Made by a program: the position numbers and the translations under genes. 64,000 bases of DNA. It comes from Rathayibacter tritici (lineage in GTDB: Bacteria; Actinomycetota; Actinomycetes; Actinomycetales; Microbacteriaceae). Within the stretch, counting starts at the first letter, position 1; each line of letters opens with the position of its first letter. Where the stretch lies: assembly GCF_002932875.1 (NCBI RefSeq), contig NZ_PSWS01000023.1, positions 35,130 through 99,129 of the forward strand, given 5' to 3'. The notes under the pieces were generated by a model. It was not told the origin of the DNA, did not search any database, and was given only the letters and a program-made list of their open reading frames with translations. Below, piece by piece: positions 1 to 7,918 of this stretch.

Positions 1-1015
1 CACGGATGTTGCTCGACACCTTCGACGCCATGAACTCGAGGATGTCGTCCGGAACGAGCAGCTTCTCGCTCACCGCCTTCTTGCGGAGGATCGCGATGCG
101 CGTTTCGAGGTCGGGAGCCTGTACATCGGTGATCAGGCCCCACTCGAAGCGCGAGCGCATCCGGTCCTCGAAGCCGGTCAGTGCTTTCGGCGGCAGATCG
201 GAGGTGATCACGACCTGCTTGTTGTGGTCGTGCAGCTGGTTGAAGGTATGGAAGAACGCCTCCTGCGTCTCCGCCTTCCCCTGCAAGAACTGGATGTCGT
301 CGATCAGGAGGATGTCGACGTTGCGGTAGCGGCCGTGGAAGGCGTTGCCCCGGTTGTTCGCGATCGAGTTGATGAAGTCGTTGGTGAACTCCTCGCTCGA
401 GACGTACCGCACGCGGATCCCCGGATAGAGGCTCATCGCGTAGTGACCGATGGCGTGGAGCAGGTGTGTCTTGCCGAGCCCGGAGTCGCCGTAGACGAAG
501 AGCGGGTTGTAGGCCTTGGCGGGAGCCTCGGCGACGGCGACGGCCGCCGCGTGGGCGAACCGATTGGATCCTCCGATGACGAAGTTGTCGAAGCTGTACT
601 TGGGGTTCAACCGGGTGTCCGTGGCCGGCACGGTTCGCAGCTCCTCGACGACACGGGTCGGCGCGACCGTGGCCGAGGATGCGGTGATGGGCTCGAACGG
701 GTTCATCGACTCCGCCGGCGACGGGGAGCTGAGCGGCTCGTGCTCGATGTCGGGGTTCACCACGAAGGCGAACGTCGAGACGCCGAAGGAGTCATCGAGC
801 GTCCCGATCGCACTGAGCAGGGGCACCCGCACCCGCTGCTCGAGCATCCCGCGGGTGAACTCGTTCGGGACCTCAAGGTAGAAGGTGCCCGCCATGATGC
901 CCTTGGGCTCCACCAGCGAGACGAACCCGTAGAGGGGAGCGGTGATCCGCTCGTCCTGGGACAGTGCGCCGAGGATCACGTTCCACGCGTCGACCATCGA
1001 CGTGTCGTCTGTCAT
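1..1015 (-). CDS. dnaA: Chromosomal replication initiator DnaA (partial, 3' end outside window)
   Basis: Binds DnaA boxes at oriC, melts the origin and loads the replicative helicase. The first 338 codons are present. They include the N-terminal helicase/DnaB-interaction domain, a short linker, and the AAA+ core with Walker A (GDSGLGKTH, near residue 175) and Walker B (DILLIDDIQF, near residue 238). The ATG at 1015 (opening MTDDTSMVDAW) is the natural start. The C-terminal DNA-binding domain lies beyond the left edge. Transcription runs away from rpmH, the usual bacterial arrangement, so dnaN and the true oriC should be to the left. Confidence 0.98.
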   Translation of the reverse strand, partial: MTDDTSMVDAWNVILGALSQDERITAPLYGFVSLVEPKGIMAGTFYLEVPNEFTRGMLEQRVRVPLLSAIGTLDDSFGVSTFAFVVNPDIEHEPLSSPSPAESMNPFEPITASSATVAPTRVVEELRTVPATDTRLNPKYSFDNFVIGGSNRFAHAAAVAVAEAPAKAYNPLFVYGDSGLGKTHLLHAIGHYAMSLYPGIRVRYVSSEEFTNDFINSIANNRGNAFHGRYRNVDILLIDDIQFLQGKAETQEAFFHTFNQLHDHNKQVVITSDLPPKALTGFEDRMRSRFEWGLITDVQAPDLETRIAILRKKAVSEKLLVPDDILEFMASKVSSNIR

Positions 1016-1140
1016 CTGTCTCCGGTCCTGAGTGGTGTCGCTGTGAAGTCGCTGCGGGAGTCGTCCGGTCCGGAGGCCTGTCGGAGGTCGTCGCGGCGCG
1101 GTGGTGGGCCGCGAACCGAGCCGCGGTCTCGAGTGCCGCT

Positions 1141-1216
1141 TCTCCACAGGGTTGTCCACCGGCCTCGAGTGATGCCTGTGCGGGAGCGGGAGGACGCGGA
1201 TCCCACCTGTGGATAA
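1141..1216. promoter_or_regulatory. DnaA-box cluster between dnaA and rpmH
   Basis: TGTGGATAA at 1208-1216 is a perfect inverted DnaA box (TTATCCACA). TTGTCCACC at 1153-1161 and TTCTCCACA at 1141-1149 are one- to two-mismatch boxes. They lie in the 508 bp dnaA-rpmH gap (1016-1523) and probably serve dnaA autoregulation. The rest of the gap holds only a short AT-richer patch near 1363-1380 and no gene I can support. Confidence 0.65.
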
Positions 1217-1523
1217 CTGCGGCTCAACACCGTAACCAACCGAGCCGACAGGAGACAAATCCACCACAGCGACTCCCGCGTGTCAATGAGCGGAAGCCCT
1301 CGTCCTCCGTGCATGATCGAGGATTCGCCCGGTCCACATTTGACCGGCGACGGTGCAGGCCGTAGCTTTAATCAGTTGACGCCTGCCCGGTGTCGTCCGT
1401 GCGGCCCTCGCAGGTTTCACGGAGCCGCAGCCGGGCACCCCTTCCTTCCCGGAGGATCCGAGTCGCCGCCCGAGCGGGTGGCGCCGGTTCGCGCCGCGGA
1501 ACACGTACGTGGAGATCTGAATC

Positions 1524-1661
1524 ATGAGCAAGCGAACCTTCCAGCCGAACAACCGTCGTCGCGCCAAGGTGCACGGCTTCCGTCTGCGCATGCGCACCCG
1601 CGCCGGCCGCGCCATCCTGAGCGCTCGCCGCGCCAAGGGGCGCACCGAGCTCTCCGCCTAG
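1524..1661 (+). CDS. rpmH: 50S ribosomal protein L34
   Basis: A 45-residue, highly basic structural protein of the large ribosomal subunit. It opens [19 protein letters not shown] and ends KGRTELSA, matching L34 over its full length. A GGAG ribosome-binding site lies 9 bases before the ATG. It heads the cluster rpmH-rnpA-yidD-yidC-jag-rsmG, transcribed divergently from dnaA, which is one of the most conserved bacterial gene orders. Nothing about the copy is unusual. Confidence 0.98.
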   Translation: MSKRTFQPNNRRRAKVHGFRLRMRTRAGRAILSARRAKGRTELSA

Positions 1662-1683
1662 TAGCGACCGGTACCGACCAGCG

Positions 1684-2037
1684 GTGCTGGCCAGAGCCAA
1701 TCGCATCGTCCACGGAGGCGAGTACCGGACAGTCGTCCGTCGCGGTGTGCGGTCCACGGGACCGCACACCGTCACGTATGTCCGCCGGTCCTCCGCGGCC
1801 GCTCCTGCGCGGTTCGGGTTCATCGTCGCCAAGACGGTCGGCACCGCGGTGACGCGCAACACCGTCCGCCGCCGCCTCAAGGCTGTCGCGTTCGAGCTTG
1901 TCCGCGAGATCGACCCGGGCACCCAGGTGGTCGTCCGTGCACTGCCGGGCAGTGCCGACGCTGCGTGGTCGGATTTGCGGGCCGAAGTCGCTACCGCGAT
2001 GGCGCGGGCCCTGCGCAAGAGCGGTGCCCCCTCATGA
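1684..2037 (+). CDS. rnpA: Ribonuclease P protein component
   Basis: Protein subunit of RNase P, which assists the catalytic RNA in removing 5' leaders from tRNA precursors. 117 residues, a normal length. The RNP-type signature is visible as KTVGTAVTRNTVRRRLK, near residues 56-72. I chose the GTG start at 1684 because it gives the family opening (MLARANRI). The stop overlaps the yidD start as ATGA, indicating translational coupling. Confidence 0.96.
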   Translation: MLARANRIVHGGEYRTVVRRGVRSTGPHTVTYVRRSSAAAPARFGFIVAKTVGTAVTRNTVRRRLKAVAFELVREIDPGTQVVVRALPGSADAAWSDLRAEVATAMARALRKSGAPS

Positions 2038-2396
2038 CGGCAGTACTCCCCCGCTGCGAGTCCTGGCCCGCCCTGCTCGGCTGGACGGTGCTCCTGCTCC
2101 CGAGGAATCTCGGCGTCCTGCTTCTGATTGCCTACCGGTCCGTCGTCTCTCCGCTCTACGGGGACGTCTGCCGCTACTACCCCTCGTGCTCCGCGTACGC
2201 GCTCCAGGCGGTCCAGTTCCACGGGCTCGTCCTCGGCTCCGTCCTCGCGGCCCGCCGTCTGCTCCGCTGCCACCCGTGGGCGGCCGGCGGCGTCGACGAC
2301 GTCCCGACCTCGATCCCCCTGCACCGACCGGCTTCCGGCCGGACCCGCTTCGCTGTGACGCGAGCCGGGTTCGTCGTGGGCCCTCGAAAGGACTGA
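2034..2396 (+). CDS. yidD: Membrane protein insertion efficiency factor YidD
   Basis: Small membrane-associated protein that supports YidC-dependent insertion of inner-membrane proteins. 120 residues. The family core RYYPSCSAYALQAV and the paired cysteine/CHPW region (LRCHPWAAGGVDDVP) are both present. A hydrophobic stretch precedes the core (residues ~15-40). The ATG at 2034 overlaps the rnpA stop, and yidC follows 9 bases after the stop, so the three genes are co-translated. The C-terminal tail (about 30 residues) is a little longer than in enteric homologues. Confidence 0.95.
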   Translation: MTAVLPRCESWPALLGWTVLLLPRNLGVLLLIAYRSVVSPLYGDVCRYYPSCSAYALQAVQFHGLVLGSVLAARRLLRCHPWAAGGVDDVPTSIPLHRPASGRTRFAVTRAGFVVGPRKD

Positions 2397-2405
2397 CCTC
2401 ACTTC

Positions 2406-3365
2406 ATGGACCTCCTCGGCACGATCCTCTGGCCCCTCAAGTGGGTGGTCGAGCTGCTCCTCGTCGCCTTCCACCAGCTGCTGACGTTCACCGGCATGGA
2501 GGCGGCCGCAGGAATCACCTGGGTCCTCTCGATCGTCGGCCTGGTCATCGTCATCCGCGCCGCGCTTATTCCGATCTTCGTCAAGCAGATCAAGAGCCAG
2601 CGCCGGATGCTGGAGGTCGCACCTCAGCTCAAAAAGATCCAGGACAAGTACAAGGGCAAGCGCGACCAGCTGTCCCGCGAGGCGATGTCTCGCGAGACGA
2701 TGGAGCTCTACAAGAAGACGGGCACCAATCCGCTCGCCTCCTGTCTGCCACTGCTGATCCAGATGCCGATCTTCTTCAGTCTGTTCTCGGTCCTGAACGC
2801 GGCGCAGCACAGCCAAAAGGGCGTCGGTCCGCTCGATGAGACACTCGCCCGCCAGTTCGGCGAGGCGAACCTGTTCGGCGTTGCTCCGTTGCACCAGTCG
2901 ATCCAGGGCGCGCTCGCTCAGGGCGGCCAGGAGCCGGTCATCGTCATCGCGGTGATCATGGTGGTCCTGATGACCGCCTCGCAGTTCATTACCCAGCTGC
3001 AGATCGTGTCGAAGAACATGTCCCCCGAGGCCAAGGCCTCGCCGACGTTCAAGCAGCAGCGGATCCTGCTCTACATCCTCCCGCTCGTCTTTGCTTTCTC
3101 GGGCTTCGCCTTCCCTCTCGGCGTCATGTTCTACTGGCTGACCTCGAACATCTGGACGATGATCCAGCAGTTCATCGTCATCCGGAACATGCCGACGCCG
3201 GGCAGTGAGGCCGCGAAGGCCCGCGAGGAGCGCCTGCGCCGCAAGGGCAAGCTGGTCGAGGAGACGACGGCCGCGGGCGATGTCACTCTCGTCGAGAAGA
3301 AGGTGGTCCAGCGCACGCAGCCCGTGAGCAAGAACCGCTCCAAGAAGCAAGCCGGAAAGAAGTAG
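2406..3365 (+). CDS. yidC: Membrane protein insertase YidC
   Basis: Inserts membrane proteins into the cytoplasmic membrane, alone or with SecYEG. 319 residues, the short Gram-positive (OxaA-type) form without the large periplasmic domain of proteobacteria. Hydrophobic segments lie near residues 1-50, 100-120, 175-200 and 220-265. The conserved block TGTNPLASCLPLLIQMPIFF is clear. The C-terminus is lysine/arginine-rich (KNRSKKQAGKK), as expected for ribosome contact. It follows yidD closely and precedes the R3H gene by 7 bases. Confidence 0.97.
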   Translation: MDLLGTILWPLKWVVELLLVAFHQLLTFTGMEAAAGITWVLSIVGLVIVIRAALIPIFVKQIKSQRRMLEVAPQLKKIQDKYKGKRDQLSREAMSRETMELYKKTGTNPLASCLPLLIQMPIFFSLFSVLNAAQHSQKGVGPLDETLARQFGEANLFGVAPLHQSIQGALAQGGQEPVIVIAVIMVVLMTASQFITQLQIVSKNMSPEAKASPTFKQQRILLYILPLVFAFSGFAFPLGVMFYWLTSNIWTMIQQFIVIRNMPTPGSEAAKAREERLRRKGKLVEETTAAGDVTLVEKKVVQRTQPVSKNRSKKQAGKK

Positions 3366-3372
3366 AGCCGCC

Positions 3373-3924
3373 ATGACCGATCCGATGCAGACCATTTCTG
3401 ACGACGCACCCGCGACGACTGTGGATGCCGACGCGCCCGCCGGCGACGAGGCGTCGGAGTCGACGCTGTCGCAGCTCGAGGACGAGGGCGACGTCGCCGC
3501 CGACTACATCGAGGAGTTTCTCGATGTCTGCGACCTCGACGGCGATATCGACATCGAGGTCCGCAACGGTCGCGCGTACCTCTCGGTGACGGCCTCCGGT
3601 GACACCAACCTCCGCGTGCTCTCCCGTCCCGACGCGGTCCAGGCACTGCAGGAGCTGACCAGGCTCGCGGTGCAGACGAAGACGGGGGCCTTCTCGCGCC
3701 TCATCCTCGACATCGGGGGTTCCCGCGATGCGCGCGAGGCCGAGCTGGCGCAGCTCGTCGACCGGGCCGTCGAGCGCATCGAGGACGGCGCTACGTCGGC
3801 GTCGCTGCCGCCGATGTCGTCGTACGAGCGCAAGCTGGTGCACGACATGGTGAGCGAGCGCGGATTCGTGTCGGAGTCGCGCGGCGAGGCCCGCGAGCGT
3901 CACACCGTCATCACCCGCGGCTGA
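3373..3924 (+). CDS. Jag/KhpB-type R3H and KH domain RNA-binding protein
   Basis: RNA-binding protein of the Jag/SpoIIIJ-associated family, encoded next to yidC in most Gram-positive bacteria. 183 residues. An acidic N-terminal extension (about 40 residues) precedes a KH-like domain (EEFLDVCDLDGDIDIEV, then the LLSRPDAVQALQELT-like region). A C-terminal R3H domain follows (ERKLVHDMVSERGFVSES). It is shorter than the Firmicutes version because the Jag_N domain is absent, which is common in actinobacteria. rsmG follows after 5 bases. Confidence 0.92.
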   Translation: MTDPMQTISDDAPATTVDADAPAGDEASESTLSQLEDEGDVAADYIEEFLDVCDLDGDIDIEVRNGRAYLSVTASGDTNLRVLSRPDAVQALQELTRLAVQTKTGAFSRLILDIGGSRDAREAELAQLVDRAVERIEDGATSASLPPMSSYERKLVHDMVSERGFVSESRGEARERHTVITRG

Positions 3925-3929
3925 GCGGC

Positions 3930-4559
3930 GTGGAGTCGACGCTCGAGGCCGAACCCGCGGCTGCTGTGGCGATCGCCGGCGATCGTCTGCCCGTGCTGCG
4001 GCGTTTCACGCAGGCGCTGGCGGAGCAGGGTGAGGAGCGCGGTCTGATTGGACCGCTGGAGCTTCCCCGGCTCTGGACGCGGCACGTGCTCAACAGTGCC
4101 CTGGTGGCGCCTCTCCTTCGTCCGGGGCTGGTGGGTGATGTTGGCAGTGGTGCTGGCCTTCCAGGGCTCGTACTGGGCATCGTGCGGCCCGATGTCCGCT
4201 TCGTGCTTATCGAGCCGATGGAACGCCGCATTGTGTGGCTCCGAGAGCAGGTCGAGCAGCTCGAACTCGATAATATCTCGGTTATGCGGGCGCGAGCGGA
4301 GGAGATTCGGCTCCCTGAACCGCTCGACCAGGTGACGGCACGAGCGGTCAGCGCGTTGTCGAAGCTGATCCCGCTGACTGCGCCCCTGCTGCGTCCGGGT
4401 GGCGAGTTGGTCCTCCTGAAGGGGATCAACGCCGAGAAGGAGATCGAGGCGGCGGCGAAGCAGATCCGGCGTTGGCGAGTGTCCCCGCCCGAGGTCGTCA
4501 TACTCGGCGACGGCGTGCTCTCCGAGGTGACGCGGGTCGTCCGGGCTACAGTGGGGTGA
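3930..4559 (+). CDS. rsmG: 16S rRNA (guanine527-N7)-methyltransferase RsmG
   Basis: SAM-dependent enzyme that methylates G527 of 16S rRNA. Its loss is known to give low-level streptomycin resistance in other bacteria. 209 residues, normal length. The SAM-binding motif DVGSGAGLPGLVLGI is around residues 70-84. The GTG start at 3930 sits five bases after the jag stop. It is the last gene of the rpmH cluster before parA. Confidence 0.96.
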   Translation: MESTLEAEPAAAVAIAGDRLPVLRRFTQALAEQGEERGLIGPLELPRLWTRHVLNSALVAPLLRPGLVGDVGSGAGLPGLVLGIVRPDVRFVLIEPMERRIVWLREQVEQLELDNISVMRARAEEIRLPEPLDQVTARAVSALSKLIPLTAPLLRPGGELVLLKGINAEKEIEAAAKQIRRWRVSPPEVVILGDGVLSEVTRVVRATVG

Positions 4560-4641
4560 TCGCCACGGCGCCGCAGTGAGTTCTTGGCTCATCGAGCGCC
4601 GACTTCGCGGTGTTGGCATCTGTCCCATTCGCTGAGCGAAG

Positions 4642-4655
4642 GTTTCACGTGAAAC
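4642..4655. promoter_or_regulatory. parS site 1 (overlaps parA start)
   Basis: GTTTCACGTGAAAC, a perfect palindromic ParB-binding centromere site. It overlaps the likely parA initiation codon (GTG at 4649 lies inside the palindrome). ParB binding here could therefore also repress parA. Confidence 0.95.
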
Positions 4656-5593
4656 AATCCGATTCCGCCGGTCTGTCCGGAGGCTTCGACTCGTCGACGC
4701 CTCTTGCCCGGGAGATCGCCGACATGACGCGGCGACGGGCACTGTTGAACGCTCAGCCGCTGCCCAAGCCGGAATCGACGAGGGTCATCACGATCTCGAA
4801 CCAGAAGGGCGGGGTCGGCAAAACTACGACGACGGTGAATCTTGCGGCCGGTCTCGCTCGCGGTGAGGCGAAGGTGCTCGTCATCGACCTGGACCCGCAG
4901 GGCAACGCGTCGACCGCTCTGGGTATTGAGCATCGCGCGGACACCGCGAGCGTCTACGACGTCATCGTCAACGACACTCCCCTGGCCGACGTCGTGCAGA
5001 AGAGCCCAGAGTTCGCGTCCCTCTACGGCGTCCCGGCGACGATCCATCTGGCCGGCGCGGAGATCGAGTTGGTGTCCCTCGTCGCGCGGGAGCAGCGGCT
5101 CCGTCGAGCTCTCGATCGGATGCTGGACGGGATGGACGAGCCGTTCGATTACGTCTTCATCGACTGCCCGCCCTCGCTCGGGTTGCTGACCATCAATGCC
5201 TTCGTGGCAGCCCGTGAGGTGCTCATCCCGATCCAGTGCGAGTACTACGCGCTCGAGGGGCTCAGCCAGCTCCTGAAGAACATCGACCTGATTGAGCGGC
5301 ACCTGAATCCGAACCTCGGCGTGTCAACGATCCTGCTGACGATGTACGACGGCCGCACGAATCTGTCGCAGCAGGTAGCCGCGGATGTCCGCGAGCACTT
5401 CCCGAAGGAGGTACTGCGTGCTGTCATTCCGCGCAACGTCCGTATCTCCGAGGCTCCGAGTTACGGCCAGAGCGTGATCAGCTACGACCCTCAGTCGTCC
5501 GGGTCGCTGGCCTATCTAGAGGCTGCGGCCGAGATTGCACGCCGGGGTGCGCGCAGGCCGGCGGAGATGGCAGACGAAGGAGAGGCACGCTGA
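4649..5593 (+). CDS. parA: Chromosome-partitioning ATPase ParA (Soj)
   Basis: Walker-type ATPase that moves ParB-parS complexes and segregates newly replicated origins. The deviant Walker A KGGVGKTTT is at residues ~53-61 and the Walker B DYVFIDCPPSLGLL near 165-178. I prefer the GTG at 4649 (314 residues), which lies in the parS palindrome. A longer GTG at 4610 and an internal ATG at 4724 are alternatives that would change only the non-conserved N-terminus. The stop overlaps the parB start (TGATG). Confidence 0.95.
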   Translation: MKQSDSAGLSGGFDSSTPLAREIADMTRRRALLNAQPLPKPESTRVITISNQKGGVGKTTTTVNLAAGLARGEAKVLVIDLDPQGNASTALGIEHRADTASVYDVIVNDTPLADVVQKSPEFASLYGVPATIHLAGAEIELVSLVAREQRLRRALDRMLDGMDEPFDYVFIDCPPSLGLLTINAFVAAREVLIPIQCEYYALEGLSQLLKNIDLIERHLNPNLGVSTILLTMYDGRTNLSQQVAADVREHFPKEVLRAVIPRNVRISEAPSYGQSVISYDPQSSGSLAYLEAAAEIARRGARRPAEMADEGEAR

Positions 5594-6561
5594 TGGCGAC
5601 CAAGCGCACAGGACTCGGCCGGGGGATCGGCTCGCTCATCCCGACCAGCGACGAGACGCGATCGCGACCGGTCGATGTCTTCTTCCCTGATCAGGTCGGC
5701 GATTCGGCTCGGGCCGAGGAGCTGCTCGAGGTGCCAGGCGCTCGGCTGGCACGACTCCCCCTGGCCGACATCGTGCCGAACACGGCACAGCCGCGGTCTG
5801 TCTTCGATGAGGACGATCTCGCCGAACTGGTGCACAGCATCCGGGAATTCGGCGTCCTGCAGCCGATCGTCGTCCGTCCGATCACGGCCCGCGGAAAGTC
5901 GACGTACGAACTCGTGATGGGGGAACGCCGGTTCCGCGCGTCCAAGGCGGCCGGCCTCACGACCATTCCGGCCGTGGTGAAGGACACCGCAGACGAGAAT
6001 ATGCTGCGGGACGCGCTGCTGGAGAACCTGCATAGGGCTGATCTCAATCCGCTCGAGGAGGCATCCGCCTACCAGCAGCTCTTGAGCGACTTCGGTATTA
6101 CCCAGGAGGCGCTCGCTACTCGGCTCGGTCGGTCCCGACCGCAGATATCGAATACGTTGCGGCTCCTGCGCCTGCCCGCGGAGGTGCAGGCCCGGGTGGC
6201 GGCCGGCGTTCTGTCGGCTGGACACGCTCGCGCGGTCCTGTCTCTCGACGATGTCGAGCTCATGCGTCGGCTCGCGGACAAGATCGTCAGGGAGGATCTG
6301 TCGGTTCGAGCTGCGGAAGCAGCGGCTGCCCAGCTGAAGGCACCACGAGCGACCACCCGTGTTGCAGCACAGGAGCAGGGTGGACACTCCGGTCACCTCG
6401 CGTCGATTGCGGATCACCTCGGTGATCGGTTGAACACACGGGTGAAGGTGACGTTGGGGGCCCGCAAGGGACAGATGGTCATCGATTTCGCGACGATTCA
6501 GGACCTCAATCGGATCCTCGCGGAGATCGGCGAGCCGTCTGAGGTGTCGCTCGCACCGTAG
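5593..6561 (+). CDS. parB: Chromosome-partitioning protein ParB (Spo0J)
   Basis: CTP-dependent DNA clamp that loads at parS and spreads to build the segregation complex. 322 residues. The CTP-binding GERRFRASKAAG motif is near residues 114-125. The LLENLHRADLNPLEEASAY block follows, then the helix-turn-helix (LATRLGRSRPQISNTLRLL) and a C-terminal dimerisation region. It is translationally coupled to parA. Four parS sites surround it (4642, 6565, 6906, 9351). Confidence 0.97.
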   Translation: MATKRTGLGRGIGSLIPTSDETRSRPVDVFFPDQVGDSARAEELLEVPGARLARLPLADIVPNTAQPRSVFDEDDLAELVHSIREFGVLQPIVVRPITARGKSTYELVMGERRFRASKAAGLTTIPAVVKDTADENMLRDALLENLHRADLNPLEEASAYQQLLSDFGITQEALATRLGRSRPQISNTLRLLRLPAEVQARVAAGVLSAGHARAVLSLDDVELMRRLADKIVREDLSVRAAEAAAAQLKAPRATTRVAAQEQGGHSGHLASIADHLGDRLNTRVKVTLGARKGQMVIDFATIQDLNRILAEIGEPSEVSLAP

Positions 6562-6564
6562 AGC

Positions 6565-6578
6565 GTTTCACGTGAAAC
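6565..6578. promoter_or_regulatory. parS site 2
   Basis: Perfect GTTTCACGTGAAAC immediately downstream of parB. The 361 bp gap 6562-6922 holds this site and parS 3; I see no gene in it. Confidence 0.95.
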
Positions 6579-6905
6579 GGTGGCTGCGGCTCGGCAGGTT
6601 CTCGGTGGTCAAAGAGGCGCGGCGCGCTGTGTAGGGACCGCGTCCCTCGTCAGAATGCTGAGCCGCCAGATCTCTGCTGGCGATCCCAGCGGCGGTGACG
6701 TTCGTCCTCAGATGGTCTAAGTAGCTAGGTCTCGACACGCCGCTGAGGCGGATCCTCAAGGAGTGTCAGATGCCCGCCGCAGAGCGTCATGCCCCGCGCC
6801 GGGTGGCTGTCCTTCTGGCCTTCCTAGAGAGGTACGAAAGACGAAGGCTGCCAGCAGTGAGGTCGTTCGGACGAGGGGAACGTTAGCACGAGGAGGAGGA
6901 CCGCC

Positions 6906-6919
6906 GTTTCACGTGAAAC
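6906..6919. promoter_or_regulatory. parS site 3
   Basis: Perfect GTTTCACGTGAAAC, four bases beyond the stop codon of the leftward Ddl-like gene. Confidence 0.95.
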
Positions 6920-6922
6920 GGC

Positions 6923-7888
6923 CTACGCGGAGGCGGCAAGCCTGGCGAGTGTCGAGTAGACGTCGCCGAGGTAGCGACCAGAGGCCTCGATGGCCTGGGG
7001 GACGAGTGAGGTCTCCGTCATGCCGGGGAGGACGTTGGCGTCGAAGAACCAGGGGGAGCCTGTTTCGTCGAGAATAAAGTCGAGGCGGGAGAGATGCCGG
7101 AGCCCGAGGATTTCGTGGATGGCGACGGCCGCGCGGGAAACGTCGTCCGATACCTCCGGTGCAATGCGAGCCGGCGTGTAGAAGCGGGTCTCCCCCGCGT
7201 TGTAGCGGGCCTCGAAGGTGTAGCGGCCGGCGACGGGTGCGATCTCGACCGGCGGCAGAGCGAATGGGCCGTCGCCGAGGTCGAGGACTCCGACGGAGAC
7301 CTCCGTGCCGAGGATCTGCTGCTCGATGAGGACGACGTCGCCGTAGGTGTACGCCTCGACCATCGCGCGGGGCAGCTGGGACGAGTCCGAGACAATGCTG
7401 ACGCCCTGAGCGGATCCGCCCTGGGCGGGCTTCACGACGAGCGGACCGGGAAGGTGTGCTTCGACCTGCTCGAGGATGCCGGCGGCGCCAAGTTCACGGA
7501 ACGTCTCGCGGGGGAGGGTCACGGAGCGGGGAGTCGAGAAGCCGGCGCGAGCGACGAGGGTCTTGGCCGTCGGCTTGAACCAGGCGAGCCGCGCAGCATC
7601 CGTCCGAGAACCGACGTAAGCGAAACCCGCGGCCTCGAGGAGACCGAGGAGCGCACCGTCCTCGCCGCTGGCACCGTGCACGGCCGGCCAGACGACGTCC
7701 GGGCGCATCTGGAGAAGCGTTGTGAGGAGGTTTCCGTCAGGCTCGTGCAGGGTGATGCGGTGGCCCATCGCCGACAGTCGGTCAGCGACCCTTCGGCCGG
7801 AGCGGAGCGAGACGTCGCGTTCGTGGCTGATGCCGCCACTGATGACGACAATGTCGAGCGGACGGTCGAGCACAGAGAAACCGGTCAT
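6923..7888 (-). CDS. D-alanine--D-alanine ligase-like ATP-grasp protein
   Basis: ATP-grasp enzyme of the Ddl family (321 residues). The N-terminal Ddl fold (VISGGISHERDVSLRSG) is followed by the ATP-binding domain (VVKPAQGGSAQGVS, LIEQQILGTEVSVGVL) and the C-terminal metal site (DANVLPGMTETS). In E. coli DdlB the matching metal-binding motif is E-A-N; here the first ligand is Asp. The likely activity is D-Ala-D-Ala synthesis, but a second canonical ddl may exist elsewhere, so the substrate is inferred. It follows the aminotransferase by 30 bp in an apparent operon. Confidence 0.85.
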   Translation of the reverse strand: MTGFSVLDRPLDIVVISGGISHERDVSLRSGRRVADRLSAMGHRITLHEPDGNLLTTLLQMRPDVVWPAVHGASGEDGALLGLLEAAGFAYVGSRTDAARLAWFKPTAKTLVARAGFSTPRSVTLPRETFRELGAAGILEQVEAHLPGPLVVKPAQGGSAQGVSIVSDSSQLPRAMVEAYTYGDVVLIEQQILGTEVSVGVLDLGDGPFALPPVEIAPVAGRYTFEARYNAGETRFYTPARIAPEVSDDVSRAAVAIHEILGLRHLSRLDFILDETGSPWFFDANVLPGMTETSLVPQAIEASGRYLGDVYSTLARLAASA

Positions 7889-7918
7889 GACCAGGCCTTT
7901 CTTATCGTCGGAGCGGCG

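Noticed and set aside
224-1216. 330-codon plus-strand open frame opposite dnaA
   Set aside because: It is a shadow of dnaA in GC-rich DNA; the minus-strand protein is an unmistakable DnaA.
1016-1523. This gap as the replication origin
   Set aside because: It has only three DnaA-box-like sites and no AT-rich unwinding region; actinobacterial oriC is usually between dnaA and dnaN, outside the window.
1368-3395. 675-codon minus-strand open frame opposite rnpA-yidD-yidC
   Set aside because: Antisense to four well-identified genes, repetitive Arg/Asp/Leu composition, no family resemblance.
6923-7888. Inactive Ddl because of the Asp in D-A-N-V-L-P-G-M-T
   Set aside because: Asp can replace Glu as a metal ligand and the other ATP-grasp motifs are intact, so inactivity is not supported.
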